A stretch of 51,900 bases of DNA from Thermomicrobiales bacterium (GCA_030446685.1 JAUJMV010000009.1:38460-90359); one strand, 5' to 3'. Positions 11,012-20,549 are shown, counted from the stretch's first letter. The notes: a model not told the origin generated them from the sequence alone. Numbers and translations: made by a program.

Positions 11012-14000
11012 ATGAAACTGTCCAGGCGCCAGTTTCTCAGGGTCGGCGGCGGCACGGCCGCGGGCCTGGCGACCGCCGGGGTGGTCGAACTGAGCCGGCC
11101 CCAGGGGGCGCGGGCGATGGTGCAGCAGCCGTGGAAGCTGCGCGACACGCGCCAGGTCGCTTCGATCTGCCCCTACTGCGCGGTCGGCTGCGCGACGATC
11201 ATCCACGCGCGCGAGAAGACCCCCGGCCAGAAGGATTGGCAGGTCGTCAACATCGAGGGGCATCCCGACAGCCCGATCAACGCCGGGACGCTCTGCCCGA
11301 AGGGGGCGGCCAGCATCCAGCTCGCGGTCAACGCCCGGCGGCAGACGAAGGCGCTCTACCGCGCGGCCGGCTCGGACCGCTGGGAGGAGAAGCCGCTGGA
11401 CTGGATGTACGACCGGGTCGCGCAACTGATCAAGGAGGCGCGCGACAGCACGTTCGTGCGGACGCAGCGGGTGCAGACGACCGGCCAGGACGGCCGCCCG
11501 GTCGAGGTCGAGCGCAAGCTCAACCACACCAAGGCGATCGCCAGCCTCGGCGGGGCGACGATGGACAACGAGTGGAACTACCTGCACCTGAAGCTGATGC
11601 GCTCGCTCGGGGTCGTCTACCTGGAGAACCAGGCGCGCATATGACACTCCAGCACCGTGCCCGGTCTGGGCACGTCCTACGGTCGCGGCGGCGCCACGAC
11701 CTTCCTGATGGACCTGCAGCGCACCGACTGCATGGTGGTGATGGGCTCGAACTTCGCCGAGAACCATCCGGTCGGGTTCCGCTTCGTGATGAAGGCGCAG
11801 CAGCAGGGCGCCAAGCTGATCCACATCGACCCGCGCTTCACGCGCACCTCGGCGCTGGCCGACCTCTACGCGCCGATCCGCGCCGGGTCGGACATCGTCT
11901 TCCTCGGCGCGCTGATCAACTACGTGATCCAGAACGAGCGGTACTTCAAGGACTACGTCGTCAACTACACCAACGCCGCCACGCTGATCAACCCCGCGTA
12001 CGGCAGCCATAACGTCGACGACGACGGCTTCTTCACCGGCTTCCAGCCGGACGCCAAGCCGACCCCGCGCTACGACACCCAGAGCTGGCAGTACCAGACG
12101 GAGCAGGGGGGCGTGCAGCAGGGGAACCAGCCGGCGCAGGGGACCCCCGAGACGACCACCTCGTCCTTCTCGGCGCGGGTCGGGCAGTTGCTCGGCGGGG
12201 CGCCGAGGACCGATCCCACCCTGCAGGATCCGAACTGCGTCTTCCAGATCCTCAAGCGCCATTACAGCCGCTACACCCCGGAGCTGGTCGAGGAGGTTTG
12301 CGGCACCCCGCGGGAGACCTTCCTCGAGATCGCCCGGACGCTGGCCGACAACTCGGGGCCGGAGCGGACGGCGGCGTTCGCCTACGCGGTGGCCTGGACG
12401 CAGCACACCACCGGCGTGCAGATGATCCGCACCGCGTCGATCCTCCAGCTCCTGCTCGGCAACATCGGGCGGCCGGGCGGCGGCATCCTGGCCCTGCGCG
12501 GCCACGCGACGATCCAGGGCTCCACCGACGTGCCGACCCTCTACAACATCCTGCCCGGCTATCTGCCGATCCCGACGGTGCAGAAGAACCACGAGACGCT
12601 CGGCGACTACTTCGCGGCGGAGACGCCGCCGACCGGCTTCTTCAGCAACATGCCGAAGTACATGGTCAGCCTGCTGAAGTCCTGGTACGGCCCGGCCGCG
12701 ACGCGGGAGAACGACTACGCCTTCGACTACCTGCCGCGGATCAACGGCGACCACTCGCACCTGCCGATGTTCGTCGACATGTACGAGGGGCGGATCAAGG
12801 GCTTCATGGCGATGGGCCAGAACCCGGCGGTCGGCGGGCAGAACGCGGGGATGCAGCGCGAGGCGCTGGCGCGGCTCGACTGGCTGGTGGTCAAGGACCT
12901 CTTCCTGACCGAGACGGCGACCTTCTGGAAGAACGCGCCGGAGGTCCAGAGCGGCAAGTTGAAGACCGCCGACATCAAGACCGAGGTCTTCTTCTTCCCG
13001 GCCGCGGCGGTGCCGGAGATCGACGGCTCCTACACCAACACCTTCCGCCTGGTCCAGTGGCACGACAAGGCCGCCGATCCGCCCGAGGACGCGCGCTCCG
13101 ACATGCACTTCACCTACCACCTCGGCGACCGACTGAAGAAGCTCTACGCCAACAGCACCGACCCGAAGGACCGCGCGCTCCGCGACATGACCTGGGACTA
13201 TCTCGGCGACCCGGAGGGGCATGAGTTCACGATCCCGGACGAGCCGTCCGCCGAGAAGGTGATGGAGGAGATCAACGGCTGGAAGGTCGGGCCGGACGGC
13301 AAGGCCGCGCTCCGGCCGGACGGCAAGATCGATCTGGTCAACGGCTTCGGCGACCTCAGGGACGACGGCTCGACCGCCTGCGGCGTCTGGATCTACTCCG
13401 GCATCTTCACCGTCCGGGAGGGGCAGTACGTCAACGCCGCCCGGAATCGCAAGGCCGACGAGTACGCCTCGCTCGGCTGGGGCTACGCCTGGCCGGCGAA
13501 CCGGCGGGCGCTCTACAACCGCGCCTCGGCCAAGCCGGACGGCACGCCCTGGTCCGAGCGCAAGAAGCTGGTCTGGTGGGACGCCGGGGCGCAGCGCTGG
13601 ACCGGCTACGACGTCCCCGACTTCATCGCCAACAAGCCGCCGACCGCGCGGGCCGACTGGGCGAAGGGGGGGATGGACGCGCACGCCGGGACCGATCCGT
13701 TCATCATGAAGGCCGACGGCAAGGGCTGGCTCTTCGCCCCGAGCGGGACGGTGGACGGCCCGCTGCCGGCGCACTACGAGCCCTACGAGTCGCCGATGCA
13801 GAACCGGGTCTACAAGCAGCACGTCAATCCGATCACCAAGATCTACACCCCGAAGAACGCCGCCGGCGAACTGGCGAACCCCTACGCCACCGACGCCAAC
13901 CCCCTGAAGGCGGCGGTGGTCGACACGCAGAAGTTCCCCTACGTGGTCACGACCTACCGCCTGACGGAGCACCACCTCAGCGGCGCGATGTCGCGCTGGC

Positions 14001-14326
14001 TGCCCTGGCTGGCCGAACTCCAGCCGGAGATGTTCATCGAGATGAGCCCGCAGCTCGCCAAAGAACTGAACATCGCGAACACCGAGATGGTGATCGTCGA
14101 GAGCCCGCGCGGGCGGATCGAGTGCAAGGCGCTGGTGACGCCGCGCCTGCAACCGCTGCGGATGGGGGCCACGATCCAGCACCAGGTCGGCATGCCGATC
14201 CACTGGGGCTACGAGGGCGAGGTCACCGGCGCGAGCGCCAACGATCTCGCCGCGCTGGTCGCCGACCCGAACGTGTCGATCCACGAGGGCAAGGCGTTCG
14301 TCGTCAACATCAGGAAGAAGTCGTGA
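11012..14326 (+). CDS. fdnG: Formate dehydrogenase major subunit, selenocysteine-containing
   Basis: Catalytic Mo/W-bis-MGD subunit of a membrane-bound formate dehydrogenase, about 1104 residues with UGA read through. A twin-arginine signal (SRRQFLRVGGGTAAG) means folded export. Next comes the [4Fe-4S] ligand set CPYCAVGC...CPKG. The frame meets TGA at 11642-11644 in QARI-[TGA]-HSSTVPGLGTSYGRG, exactly where FdnG-type enzymes have selenocysteine (codon 211), and the same frame continues to 14326 with GSNFAENHPVGF and the C-terminal MGD domain. A naive call would split the gene at this stop. ATG 11012 sits 10 nt after AAGGAG; ATG 11003 is possible but too close to it. First gene of fdnG-fdnH-nrfD-type-fdhE-fdhD'. 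Its stop codon lies inside a 36-bp hairpin arm. Confidence 0.95.
11656..11674 (+). promoter_or_regulatory. Bacterial SECIS hairpin
   Basis: CGTGCCC-GGTCT-GGGCACG is a perfect 7-bp stem with a GGTCT loop, starting 11 nt after the UGA. E. coli fdhF and fdnG SECIS elements carry the same GGUCU apical loop, bound by SelB, at comparable distance. It lies within the coding sequence. The selABC genes are not in this window. Confidence 0.9.
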
Positions 14327-14412
14327 GGAAGTACGAACGACGAAGTACGAAGTACGAATAAGAGACGGGGCCTCACTCGTACTTCGTACTTCGTCGTTCG
14401 TACTTCCTCACG
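14322..14412. repeat. Perfect 36-bp inverted repeat made of CGAAGTA words
   Basis: Arms 14322-14357 and 14377-14412 are exactly complementary over 36 nt with a 19-nt loop. Each is an iteration of a 7-nt word (GTACGAA). It contains the fdnG stop codon and ends 12 nt before the fdnH start. In the transcript it would be a very stable hairpin between catalytic and electron-transfer subunits; there is no U-tract. Confidence 0.95.
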
Positions 14413-14424
14413 CGGGGGGGCGAA

Positions 14425-15252
14425 GTGGCGAAGGGGTTCTTCACCGACTCGACCTTGTGCATCGGCTGCAAGGCCTGCGAGGTCGCCTGCAAGCAGTGGA
14501 ACCGGCTGCCCGCCGACGGCTACGCGCTGTCGGGGAACAGTTATGACAACACCGGCTGGCTCTCCGGGACGACCTGGCGCCACGTCCAGTTCGTCGAGCA
14601 GTTCGACGCGGGGCAGGCGCGCTGGCTGATGAACAGCGACGTCTGCAAGCACTGCGTGCAGGCGGCCTGCCTGGAGGTCTGCCCGACCGGGGCGATCATC
14701 CGCACCGAGTTCGACACCGTCTACATCCAGCCCGACGTCTGCAACGGCTGCCGCGACTGCATCGCCGCCTGCCCGTTCGGGGTGATCGAGACCAACCCGG
14801 ACGGCATCGCGCAGAAATGCACCCTCTGCTACGACCGGCTGCAGAACGGGCTGGAGCCGGCCTGCGCCAAGTCCTGCCCGACCGAGTCGATCCAGTTCGG
14901 CGAGGTGGACGAGCTGGTGGCGCGCGCCCAGGCGCGGGTCCAGACACTGCGCGCCAGCGCCAACCCCGCCTACAAGAGCGCCTACCTCTACGGCGTGCCG
15001 GGCGACGGCTACACCGAGGAGATCGGCGGCCTCAACGCCTTCCACCTGCTCCTCGACACGCCCGACAAGTACGGCCTGCCGGAGCGGCCGAAGCTGGGGT
15101 CGCGCGCGACCGTGCCGTCGCAGCTCGGCGGCGTGCTGACCGGCGCGCTGCTGGCACTGGGGGCGGCGATCTCCTTCCGCAACCGGGGCGCGCGCCACGA
15201 CCGGGACGGGGGGGCCGCGACGACCACGACGACCACGACGCGGGAGGTGTAG
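14425..15252 (+). CDS. fdnH: Formate dehydrogenase iron-sulfur subunit
   Basis: Electron-transfer subunit, 275 residues, with four [4Fe-4S] cysteine clusters in the order CIGCKACEVAC, CKHCVQAACLEVC, CNGCRDCIAAC and CTLCYDR...CAKSC. A single C-terminal hydrophobic helix (near residues 230-250, GVLTGALLALGAAISF) should anchor it in the membrane, with the clusters on the same side as FdnG, as in E. coli FdnH. The end is Thr-rich. GTG 14425 follows a G-rich SD; it begins immediately after the 36-bp hairpin. The next gene starts 3 nt after its stop, so coupling is likely. Confidence 0.93.
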   Translation: MAKGFFTDSTLCIGCKACEVACKQWNRLPADGYALSGNSYDNTGWLSGTTWRHVQFVEQFDAGQARWLMNSDVCKHCVQAACLEVCPTGAIIRTEFDTVYIQPDVCNGCRDCIAACPFGVIETNPDGIAQKCTLCYDRLQNGLEPACAKSCPTESIQFGEVDELVARAQARVQTLRASANPAYKSAYLYGVPGDGYTEEIGGLNAFHLLLDTPDKYGLPERPKLGSRATVPSQLGGVLTGALLALGAAISFRNRGARHDRDGGAATTTTTTTREV

Positions 15253-15254
15253 CG

Positions 15255-16157
15255 ATGCCGCCGGTCACCGGGAACGTCGCCGATCCGCACTGGTACTGGT
15301 GGATCATCTTCTACTTCTTCCTCGGCGGGATCGCCGCCGGGGCCTACCTGATCGCCGCGCTGAGCGACCTCTTCGCCGACCGCGCGAATCGGCCGGTCGC
15401 GCGGATCGGCTACCTGATCGCCCTGCCGCTGATCGCCGTCTGCGGCGTCCTGCTGATCCTCGACCTCGGCGAGCCGCTGCGCTTCTGGCACATGCTCTGG
15501 AACGTCACCACCAACCGGCCGTCGTTCAAGTACTGGTCGCCGATGTCCTACGGCTCGTGGCTCCTGACCGGGTTCGGCATCTGCAGCGGGCTCTCGTTCG
15601 TCCTCACCCTCGCCGAGTTGCGGGGCATCACGCGCTTCGGGGCGCACCGGCTGGGGGCGGGGATCGTCGGGAAGGTCGTCGCGGCGATCGGCGCGCTCTT
15701 CGCGATCTTCTTCGGCTCGTACACCGGCGCGCTGCTCAACGCGACCAACCAGCGCGTCTGGGGCGACAACACGATCCTGGGGGCGCTCTTCATCGCCTCG
15801 GCGGTCTCCACCGGCATCGCGGCGATCGTGCTGATCCTGGCCCTGCGGCGCGGGCACGACGGCCTGCCGGTCCAGCGCCTGGAGCGGGCGGACATCTTCG
15901 CGATCGCGGTCGAGATCGTCCTGCTCCTCGCGCTGGTTGGTCTGCTCGCCTCGGTGGGGCGCGCGAACCCGCTGATCGCCGGATCGCTCGGCGTCGTCCT
16001 CTGGGGCGGCACGCTGCTGCTGGGGCTGCTAGCGCCCCTGGTCCTTTACCTGCGCCCGCGCACCTTTGGGGCGGTCACGCCGGTGATCGCCGCCGTGCTC
16101 GGCCTGCTCGGCGGCTTCGCCCTGCGCTACGCGATCATCATGTCGTCGCAGGTCTAG
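15255..16157 (+). CDS. NrfD/PsrC-type membrane subunit of formate dehydrogenase
   Basis: A 300-residue polytopic protein with about nine or ten hydrophobic helices, of the NrfD/PsrC quinone-interacting family rather than the haem-b FdnI type. The N-terminal block DPHWYWWIIFYFFLGG and the DLGEPLRFWHMLWN loop are family hallmarks. It would pass electrons from FdnH to (mena)quinone and lacks the haem-ligating His pattern of FdnI. ATG 15255 is preceded by GGGAGGT. The combination of a selenocysteine FdnG, FdnH and NrfD suggests a respiratory, quinone-reducing enzyme. The operon continues to fdhE after a palindromic gap. Confidence 0.9.
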   Translation: MPPVTGNVADPHWYWWIIFYFFLGGIAAGAYLIAALSDLFADRANRPVARIGYLIALPLIAVCGVLLILDLGEPLRFWHMLWNVTTNRPSFKYWSPMSYGSWLLTGFGICSGLSFVLTLAELRGITRFGAHRLGAGIVGKVVAAIGALFAIFFGSYTGALLNATNQRVWGDNTILGALFIASAVSTGIAAIVLILALRRGHDGLPVQRLERADIFAIAVEIVLLLALVGLLASVGRANPLIAGSLGVVLWGGTLLLGLLAPLVLYLRPRTFGAVTPVIAAVLGLLGGFALRYAIIMSSQV

Positions 16158-16158
16158 C

Positions 16159-16275
16159 CGGGCGAGGCGGGCGAGGCGGGTAGGCGGGTAGGCGGGTAGG
16201 CGGCTAGAGGACGAAGGCCAGTCCGGGTGGCGGGTCTACTTCCTCTACCCGACTAGCCGACTAGCCGACTAGCCG
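16159..16275. repeat. Imperfect hairpin of GGCGGGTA / CTAGCCGA words
   Basis: The left half iterates an 8-nt word related to GGCGGGTA (16170-16205); the right half iterates CTAGCCGA (16245-16275). The halves are inverted with mismatches. It follows the stop of the NrfD-type gene and may act as a partial terminator before fdhE. The rest of the gap to 16468 shows no gene. Confidence 0.75.
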
Positions 16276-16468
16276 ACTCGGGCCGCTACACCGCCAACCG
16301 GCGGATGGCGTACAATAGCGGGGGCCGGGTCCGCGGACCCGGCCCCAGTGGTTGTGGACGGCATCCCAGACGGCACGCTATCGGGAAGGAGGGGGCGACG
16401 GGCGGCGAGCGCGAGGGCGGCGCGGCGGGAGGCCGCGCGGCGCCGGCGTTCCCGCCACAAGCCGCATT

Positions 16469-17476
16469 ATGACGGAGACGACCGGCGAGATGACGGACAC
16501 GGCCGGGCAGGAGCGTCCGGCGCGCACCGGGCGGGCGAGCGAGCGGCTGCACAAGGAGGCCGACCGCCGCTGGAAGAAGGTGGAGCAGGAGCACCCCGAG
16601 CTGGCGGACACGGTCGCCTTCGGGCGCGGGCTGGTGAACCTCTACATCGACGAGCTGCCCGCCGCCGGCCGGATCGCACTGACGCCCGAGGCGGCGCGCG
16701 CCAAGCTGGCCGCCGGGCAGCCGCTGCTGGAGGACGAGCAGCTCGATCTCGACCTGCCCGGCGTCCGGCGCTTCTTCTCCAGCCTCTGCTCCTGGGCGGG
16801 CGACCAGCCCGACCTGGCGCGCGACGCCTGGGCGGTGAAGGGGGCGGTGCGCAAAGGCACGCTCGACGTGGACGACCTGATCGGCGCGGCGCTGGACGGC
16901 GACCAGGCGCGGATCGACGGGGTCGCCGCGCGGCTCGGGGTGCAGCCGACGCTGATCCAGACGCTGACCGGCTTCGCGGTGAGCGCGGCGCTGATGGAGA
17001 CCGCGCGGACCCTGGCCCCGACGCTCGAGGAGGCGGGCGCGGCCTGGGAGGAGGGCTTCTGCCCGATCTGCGGCGGGCCGCCGCTGCTGGCGGAGTTGCA
17101 GGGGTCGGAGGGGCAGCGCGTGCTGCGCTGCGCGGCCTGCGGCGGGGGCTGGAAGTTCCCGCGCGTGCAATGCCCCCACTGCGGCACGACCGACGCCGCC
17201 AAGCTGCACTACCTGGCGCTCGACGAGGAGGCCGAGAAGTACCGCGTCGAACTCTGCGACAACTGCCACGGCTTCATCAAGTCGGTCACCTCGTTCGCGC
17301 CGACACCGGCGGAACTCCTCACGATCGAGGACGCCGCGATGCTGCACCTCGACGCCGCCGCCCGCGAGCGCGGCTACACCCCCGCGCCGGAGGCCGAGGG
17401 GGACGAGGCCGAAGGGCGAGCGGCAGAGGGCGAGGGACGAGCGGACGGGGCACAAGCGGAGGGCGGAGGGCGGTAG
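16469..17476 (+). CDS. fdhE: FdhE, formate dehydrogenase accessory protein
   Basis: Needed for assembly or quality control of membrane formate dehydrogenases; a rubredoxin-like iron-binding protein in E. coli. The 335-residue protein has an N-terminal helical domain and four CxxC pairs in the C-terminal half (CPIC, CAAC, CPHC, CDNC), the family metal sites. ATG 16469 gives MTETTGEMTDT; the frame is open upstream but that stretch is low-complexity Arg/Gly, so this start is preferred. After about residue 308 the tail (EAEGDEAEGRAAEGEG) is made of GAGGGCG-like words of intergenic-repeat type. It lies between the enzyme genes and the broken fdhD. Confidence 0.92.
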   Translation: MTETTGEMTDTAGQERPARTGRASERLHKEADRRWKKVEQEHPELADTVAFGRGLVNLYIDELPAAGRIALTPEAARAKLAAGQPLLEDEQLDLDLPGVRRFFSSLCSWAGDQPDLARDAWAVKGAVRKGTLDVDDLIGAALDGDQARIDGVAARLGVQPTLIQTLTGFAVSAALMETARTLAPTLEEAGAAWEEGFCPICGGPPLLAELQGSEGQRVLRCAACGGGWKFPRVQCPHCGTTDAAKLHYLALDEEAEKYRVELCDNCHGFIKSVTSFAPTPAELLTIEDAAMLHLDAAARERGYTPAPEAEGDEAEGRAAEGEGRADGAQAEGGGR

Positions 17477-17638
17477 GCCAAGGACTGAGGGGCGAGGGGT
17501 GGGCGGAGTTGAAGCCGCCCACCGCCCCCGATCATCCACCTGGCCGTTGTCCCGCCCCGCCACGGCGCCAGAGGCGCTGCGGCCATGGAGCATGACCGAA
17601 CCTACAGCAGCCTCGCAAGGGTTGAGGTATACCCGAAC

Positions 17639-17744
17639 CCTGTCATCCTGAGCGGAGCGAAGGATCGGTGTCCGAGGCACCGGATGAGGCGATCGCTAGG
17701 CGATGCCGTGGATGGTGATCCTTCGCTCCGCTCAGGATGACAGG
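17639..17744. repeat. 28-bp inverted repeat with GTCATCCTGAGCGGAGCGAAGG core
   Basis: Arms 17639-17666 and 17717-17744 are exact inverted copies separated by 50 nt. This core is a widespread dispersed repeat whose translation gives the artefactual peptide HPERSEGS in many databases. There is no transposase. It fills the fdhE-fdhD gap (17477-17871), where I see no gene. Confidence 0.9.
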
Positions 17745-17871
17745 GGAGCTTCCGGGTTTCCTCTGGGACGAGAGGGATGTCAGGGTAGAGACGAAGGATT
17801 CGCTGCCCACAAGAGGCGCGACCGGCGGCAGCGCAGCGCGTTGGTAGCACGGCGTCGGTAGACAAAGAGGC

Positions 17872-18683
17872 ATGCGGGCGATGACCATAGCGGAACCGCA
17901 CGAGGGTATCGCGGCGCGGGAAGCGGCCGATCTGCCGGTCTGCGACGAGTTCCCGGTGCAACTCGAACTGAACGGCGAGCGGGTGGTGACGCTGCTCTGC
18001 ACGCCGAGCGGGCTGACCGAGCTGGCGGTCGGCTGGCTCTACTGCGAGGGGCTGATCGAGAGCACCGACGAGATCCTCGCGGTCGGGGCCTGCGACGAAC
18101 TGAGCCGGATGCGCGTCTTCACCGAGGGCGCGCGCCCGCTGGTGCAGTCGGAGTGGCGGCGGGTGATCACCAGCGGCTGCGGCTCCGGCCACGCGATCGA
18201 CCCAGGCGAGCTCGCCACCCTGCCGCCGGTCGCCAGCGACTACACCTTCCCGCTGCCCCGGCTGGAGGAGTTGATGCGCGAGGTCGCGCTCGGCGGGCCG
18301 ATCAAGCGCGCGATCGGGGGTCCACTCGGCGGCGCTGATCGACGAGGGGGGCATCTGGCGCACTACGAGGACGTGGGGCGCCACAACGCGACGTGCATCG
18401 GCGGGCGCTGCTGACCGGGCCTCGAGCTGTCGCGCACGGTCCTCTGCGCCACCGGGCGGGTCTCGTCGGAGATGGCCTTCAAGGCGTCGCGCTGCGGCAT
18501 CCCGATCGTCGCCTCGCTCAACAGCACGACCAGCTGCTCGCCGGCCACGTCGGGGTGACGATCGTCGCCAAGGCGATCGGCCGCAAGGCGCACTACGAGG
18601 CCTTCGTCGGGCGCCGGCACTCGGCGGCGATGGTGAGAACGCATCGCGGTGCGGCTAACGGATTCGCGGCGATGGCGGCGTAA
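17872..18683 (+). pseudogene. fdhD: FdhD sulfurtransferase, disrupted by several frameshifts
   Basis: FdhD moves sulfur from IscS to the Mo cofactor of formate dehydrogenase. The N-terminal ~155 residues are normal (ELAVGWLYCEGLI, ITSGCGSGHA with the conserved Cys). At about 18320 the frame slips, and VHSAALIDEGGIW reads in another frame; at about 18360 HYEDVGRHNA returns to the first. Near 18390 the expected AVDKxIG block is shortened and followed by a stop (18412-18414). Other frames supply RALLTG, then LELSRTVLCATGRVSSEMAFKAS (over 18420-18490), a further deletion near 18535, and finally GVTIVAKAIGRKAHYEAF ending at 18683. At least four lesions. If real, FDH maturation depends on another fdhD elsewhere. 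Confidence 0.8.
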
Positions 18684-19792
18684 TACCGACCGCATCTGCC
18701 GGTCGAGCGCGGCCCGTGTCGGCACGGTCCTTGAGCGCCACCGGGCGGGTCTTCGAGGTCGGCGATGGGACGATCGACCCAAGGCGAGCGAGCTCCTCCG
18801 CTGCCAGCCGGCCCGGTCGCCAGCGACTGCTCAACAGCACCGGCCTCGAAAAGCGTGCAGTTGACGCGCGGCAGGAGCGCACTCGGTCGCCCCGGTGGCG
18901 GGCTGCACGAAGCCGGCCGGTAGCAAGTTTGACCCGCACCGCCGGCGCGCGCGCCACCGGCCCAGACCCGCCTGAGGATCGTGGAGGCCCACCCGGGCTC
19001 GTCCTGCGCCCAGATCGGCGCGCGCTGCTGGCGGATCGGCTTTTGGGAAGCACTCCGCCGCGCGTGCGCCGGGCGCGGCACCTGGGGGCTGTCAACCCAG
19101 CCGGAGCGCGATCCACCGCGCCATCGGCCCCGTCCGCACGCGGCCTCGCGCCCGCGCGCATCCAGCAGCGCCGGTTCGCGGCGCTAGCGCCGAGCGACTG
19201 CGCGACAGCCGGTCGCCGCCATGGCCTCGCCCGAATGCTGGCCAGCAGCCGAGGATCTCGTGGCTGCGCTCAACAGGACCCCGCGCCGCGCGGTGCGCCG
19301 CGCCAACTCGCCCGCCGCCATAACGCCTCGTCGGGGTGACGATGCGTCGTACGTGCTCGGCGCGCTGGGCGGTCTGACCGATCGCCTTCTTCCTACTCGT
19401 CGCAACAGGCTGGCGTGTGGGGGGCGCGTCGCCGACACCGACACCGCCGACCGGCAATCGCTTCGACGCACCTGGCCTCCGGTTTCGGCACCGATGATGG
19501 GATCACAGCCGACGGTGGACCGAGCGGGCGATCCTACCGTGTTGACGCGCTTGCGGGAAGAACGGCAGACCTTCAGCGCGACCGCGACCGCCAGGTCCTC
19601 TCGATCGCCTGTACTTGGAAAAGCTGGGATGCGCGACGGTCCCCGGCATACGTGCGGACGGGAACTGTTATACGGTCTCACCGAGTCGCTATACGCGATG
19701 ATGTCGATCGTGGACACCATCAGGGACACCGTCCGCCGGTGACGGCTGACGCCGTGAGCAAACCTCGCCCCTGAACCAAGCGAGGAGGTGTA
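18684..19792 (+). other. Gene-free stretch with scrambled fragments resembling fdhD
   Basis: No frame here looks like a protein. Pieces of fdhD recur in altered order: CACGGTCCTTGAGCGCCACCG near 18722 matches 18435; GATCGACCCAAGGCGAG...CGGTCGCCAGCGACT (18773-18828) matches 18196-18241; GCTCAACAGCACC follows, matching about 18518. Near 19265-19345 a weaker run (GCTCAACAGGACC, then GTCGGGGTGACGAT) matches 18517-18560. A strong GAGGAGGT ribosome site at the end belongs to the next gene. Confidence 0.5.
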
Positions 19793-20263
19793 ATGGCAAC
19801 CACGCCCACCGCGGCGTCCACCATCCGAGAGCGGCTCGACTGGCCGGTCACGCCCGAGCTGTACCGGCGGATCCGGCGCCTCTGGATCAAGCACTCGATC
19901 GCCGAGGACCGGCGCGACCTCGACGGGCTGATCGCCACGCTTGCTGAGGATTGCGTCTACGAGATCGTGCCGACCGGCCAGCGCTGGGAGGGGCACGACG
20001 GCGCGCGGGCCTTCTACACCACCTTCCTCGGCGCGTTCCCCGACGTGCATTTCGATCTGACCGACATCGTGATCGGGCCGCAGGGGGTGATCGAGGTCGC
20101 CGAGATGACCGGGACGCACCGCGGCGAGTGGGCCGGCATCGCGCCGACCGGCCGTCCGGTTCGCCTGCGAATCATCATCCACTTCCCCTGGGACCCGGCG
20201 GCGGAGAAGTTCGCCGGCGAGAAGGTCTACTTCGACCGCCAGGCCCTGGCGGAGCAGGCTTGA
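19793..20263 (+). CDS. SnoaL/NTF2-like protein
   Basis: A 156-residue single-domain protein with the NTF2-like alpha+beta pattern: long N-terminal helices (WIKHSIAEDRRDLDGLIATL), AEDCVYEIVPTGQRWEGHDGA, an FYTTFLGAFPDVHFDLTD segment and strands with EMTGTHRGEWAGI. SnoaL-like polyketide cyclases and ester cyclases share this layout (roughly W-GH--A--F--AFPD), but the fold is used by many unrelated enzymes, so the substrate is unknown. ATG 19793 has a near-perfect AGCGAGGAGGT 5 nt upstream. It seems monocistronic. Confidence 0.8.
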   Translation: MATTPTAASTIRERLDWPVTPELYRRIRRLWIKHSIAEDRRDLDGLIATLAEDCVYEIVPTGQRWEGHDGARAFYTTFLGAFPDVHFDLTDIVIGPQGVIEVAEMTGTHRGEWAGIAPTGRPVRLRIIIHFPWDPAAEKFAGEKVYFDRQALAEQA

Positions 20264-20345
20264 TCCGTCCGTCCGCCCTGGGCGCGCTTGAACGCCGCCG
20301 CGAGGCACCGGGAACCCGCGCGAATGTCTATGAGAGGATCGAGGC

Positions 20346-20549
20346 ATGAAGCTGAAGGTGGTCATCCACGAAGCGGAAGAGGGCGGATACTGGGCCGAAG
20401 TTCCGGCGCTCCCCGGTTGCGCGACCGAAGGGGACACCTTCGAGGAATTGCTGCACAATCTCTATGAAGCAGTTGAGGGCTGCCTGTCCGTTGACATCGA
20501 GCGTGCCGAGGGGGAAGGCGGGGGCCGGGTCGTGGAAATCGCCGTATGA
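20346..20549 (+). CDS. hicB: HicB-type antitoxin
   Basis: A 67-residue protein with the partial RNase H-like HicB fold: MKLKVVIHEAEEGGYWAEVP, ALPGCATEGDTFEELLHNLYEA, ending in acidic and Gly-rich residues. HicB antitoxins neutralise HicA mRNA interferases by covering their active site. No DNA-binding C-terminal domain is present, as in short HicB forms. Its stop overlaps the hicA start by 4 nt (ATGA, 20546-20549), so the pair is translated together. Antitoxin first is one of the two known orders. Confidence 0.88.
   Translation: MKLKVVIHEAEEGGYWAEVPALPGCATEGDTFEELLHNLYEAVEGCLSVDIERAEGEGGGRVVEIAV

Noticed and set aside
11642-11644. TGA as a true stop ending a truncated formate dehydrogenase
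   Set aside because: The same frame continues with conserved sequence at the known Sec position, and a SECIS hairpin follows.
12298-13224. Second coding frame inside fdnG
   Set aside because: Shadow of fdnG with high Arg/Gly/Pro and no motifs.
14817-15254. N-terminal extension of the NrfD-type subunit into fdnH
   Set aside because: It overlaps fdnH in another frame with Arg/Gly-rich sequence; ATG 15255 has GGGAGGT upstream.
17639-17744. Ends of an insertion sequence
   Set aside because: Exact inverted arms but only 50 nt between them and no transposase or target duplication; better read as a dispersed palindromic repeat.
19184-20458. A minus-strand frame across the SnoaL-like gene
   Set aside because: No protein-like features; the plus-strand gene with GAGGAGGT is clearly the real one.
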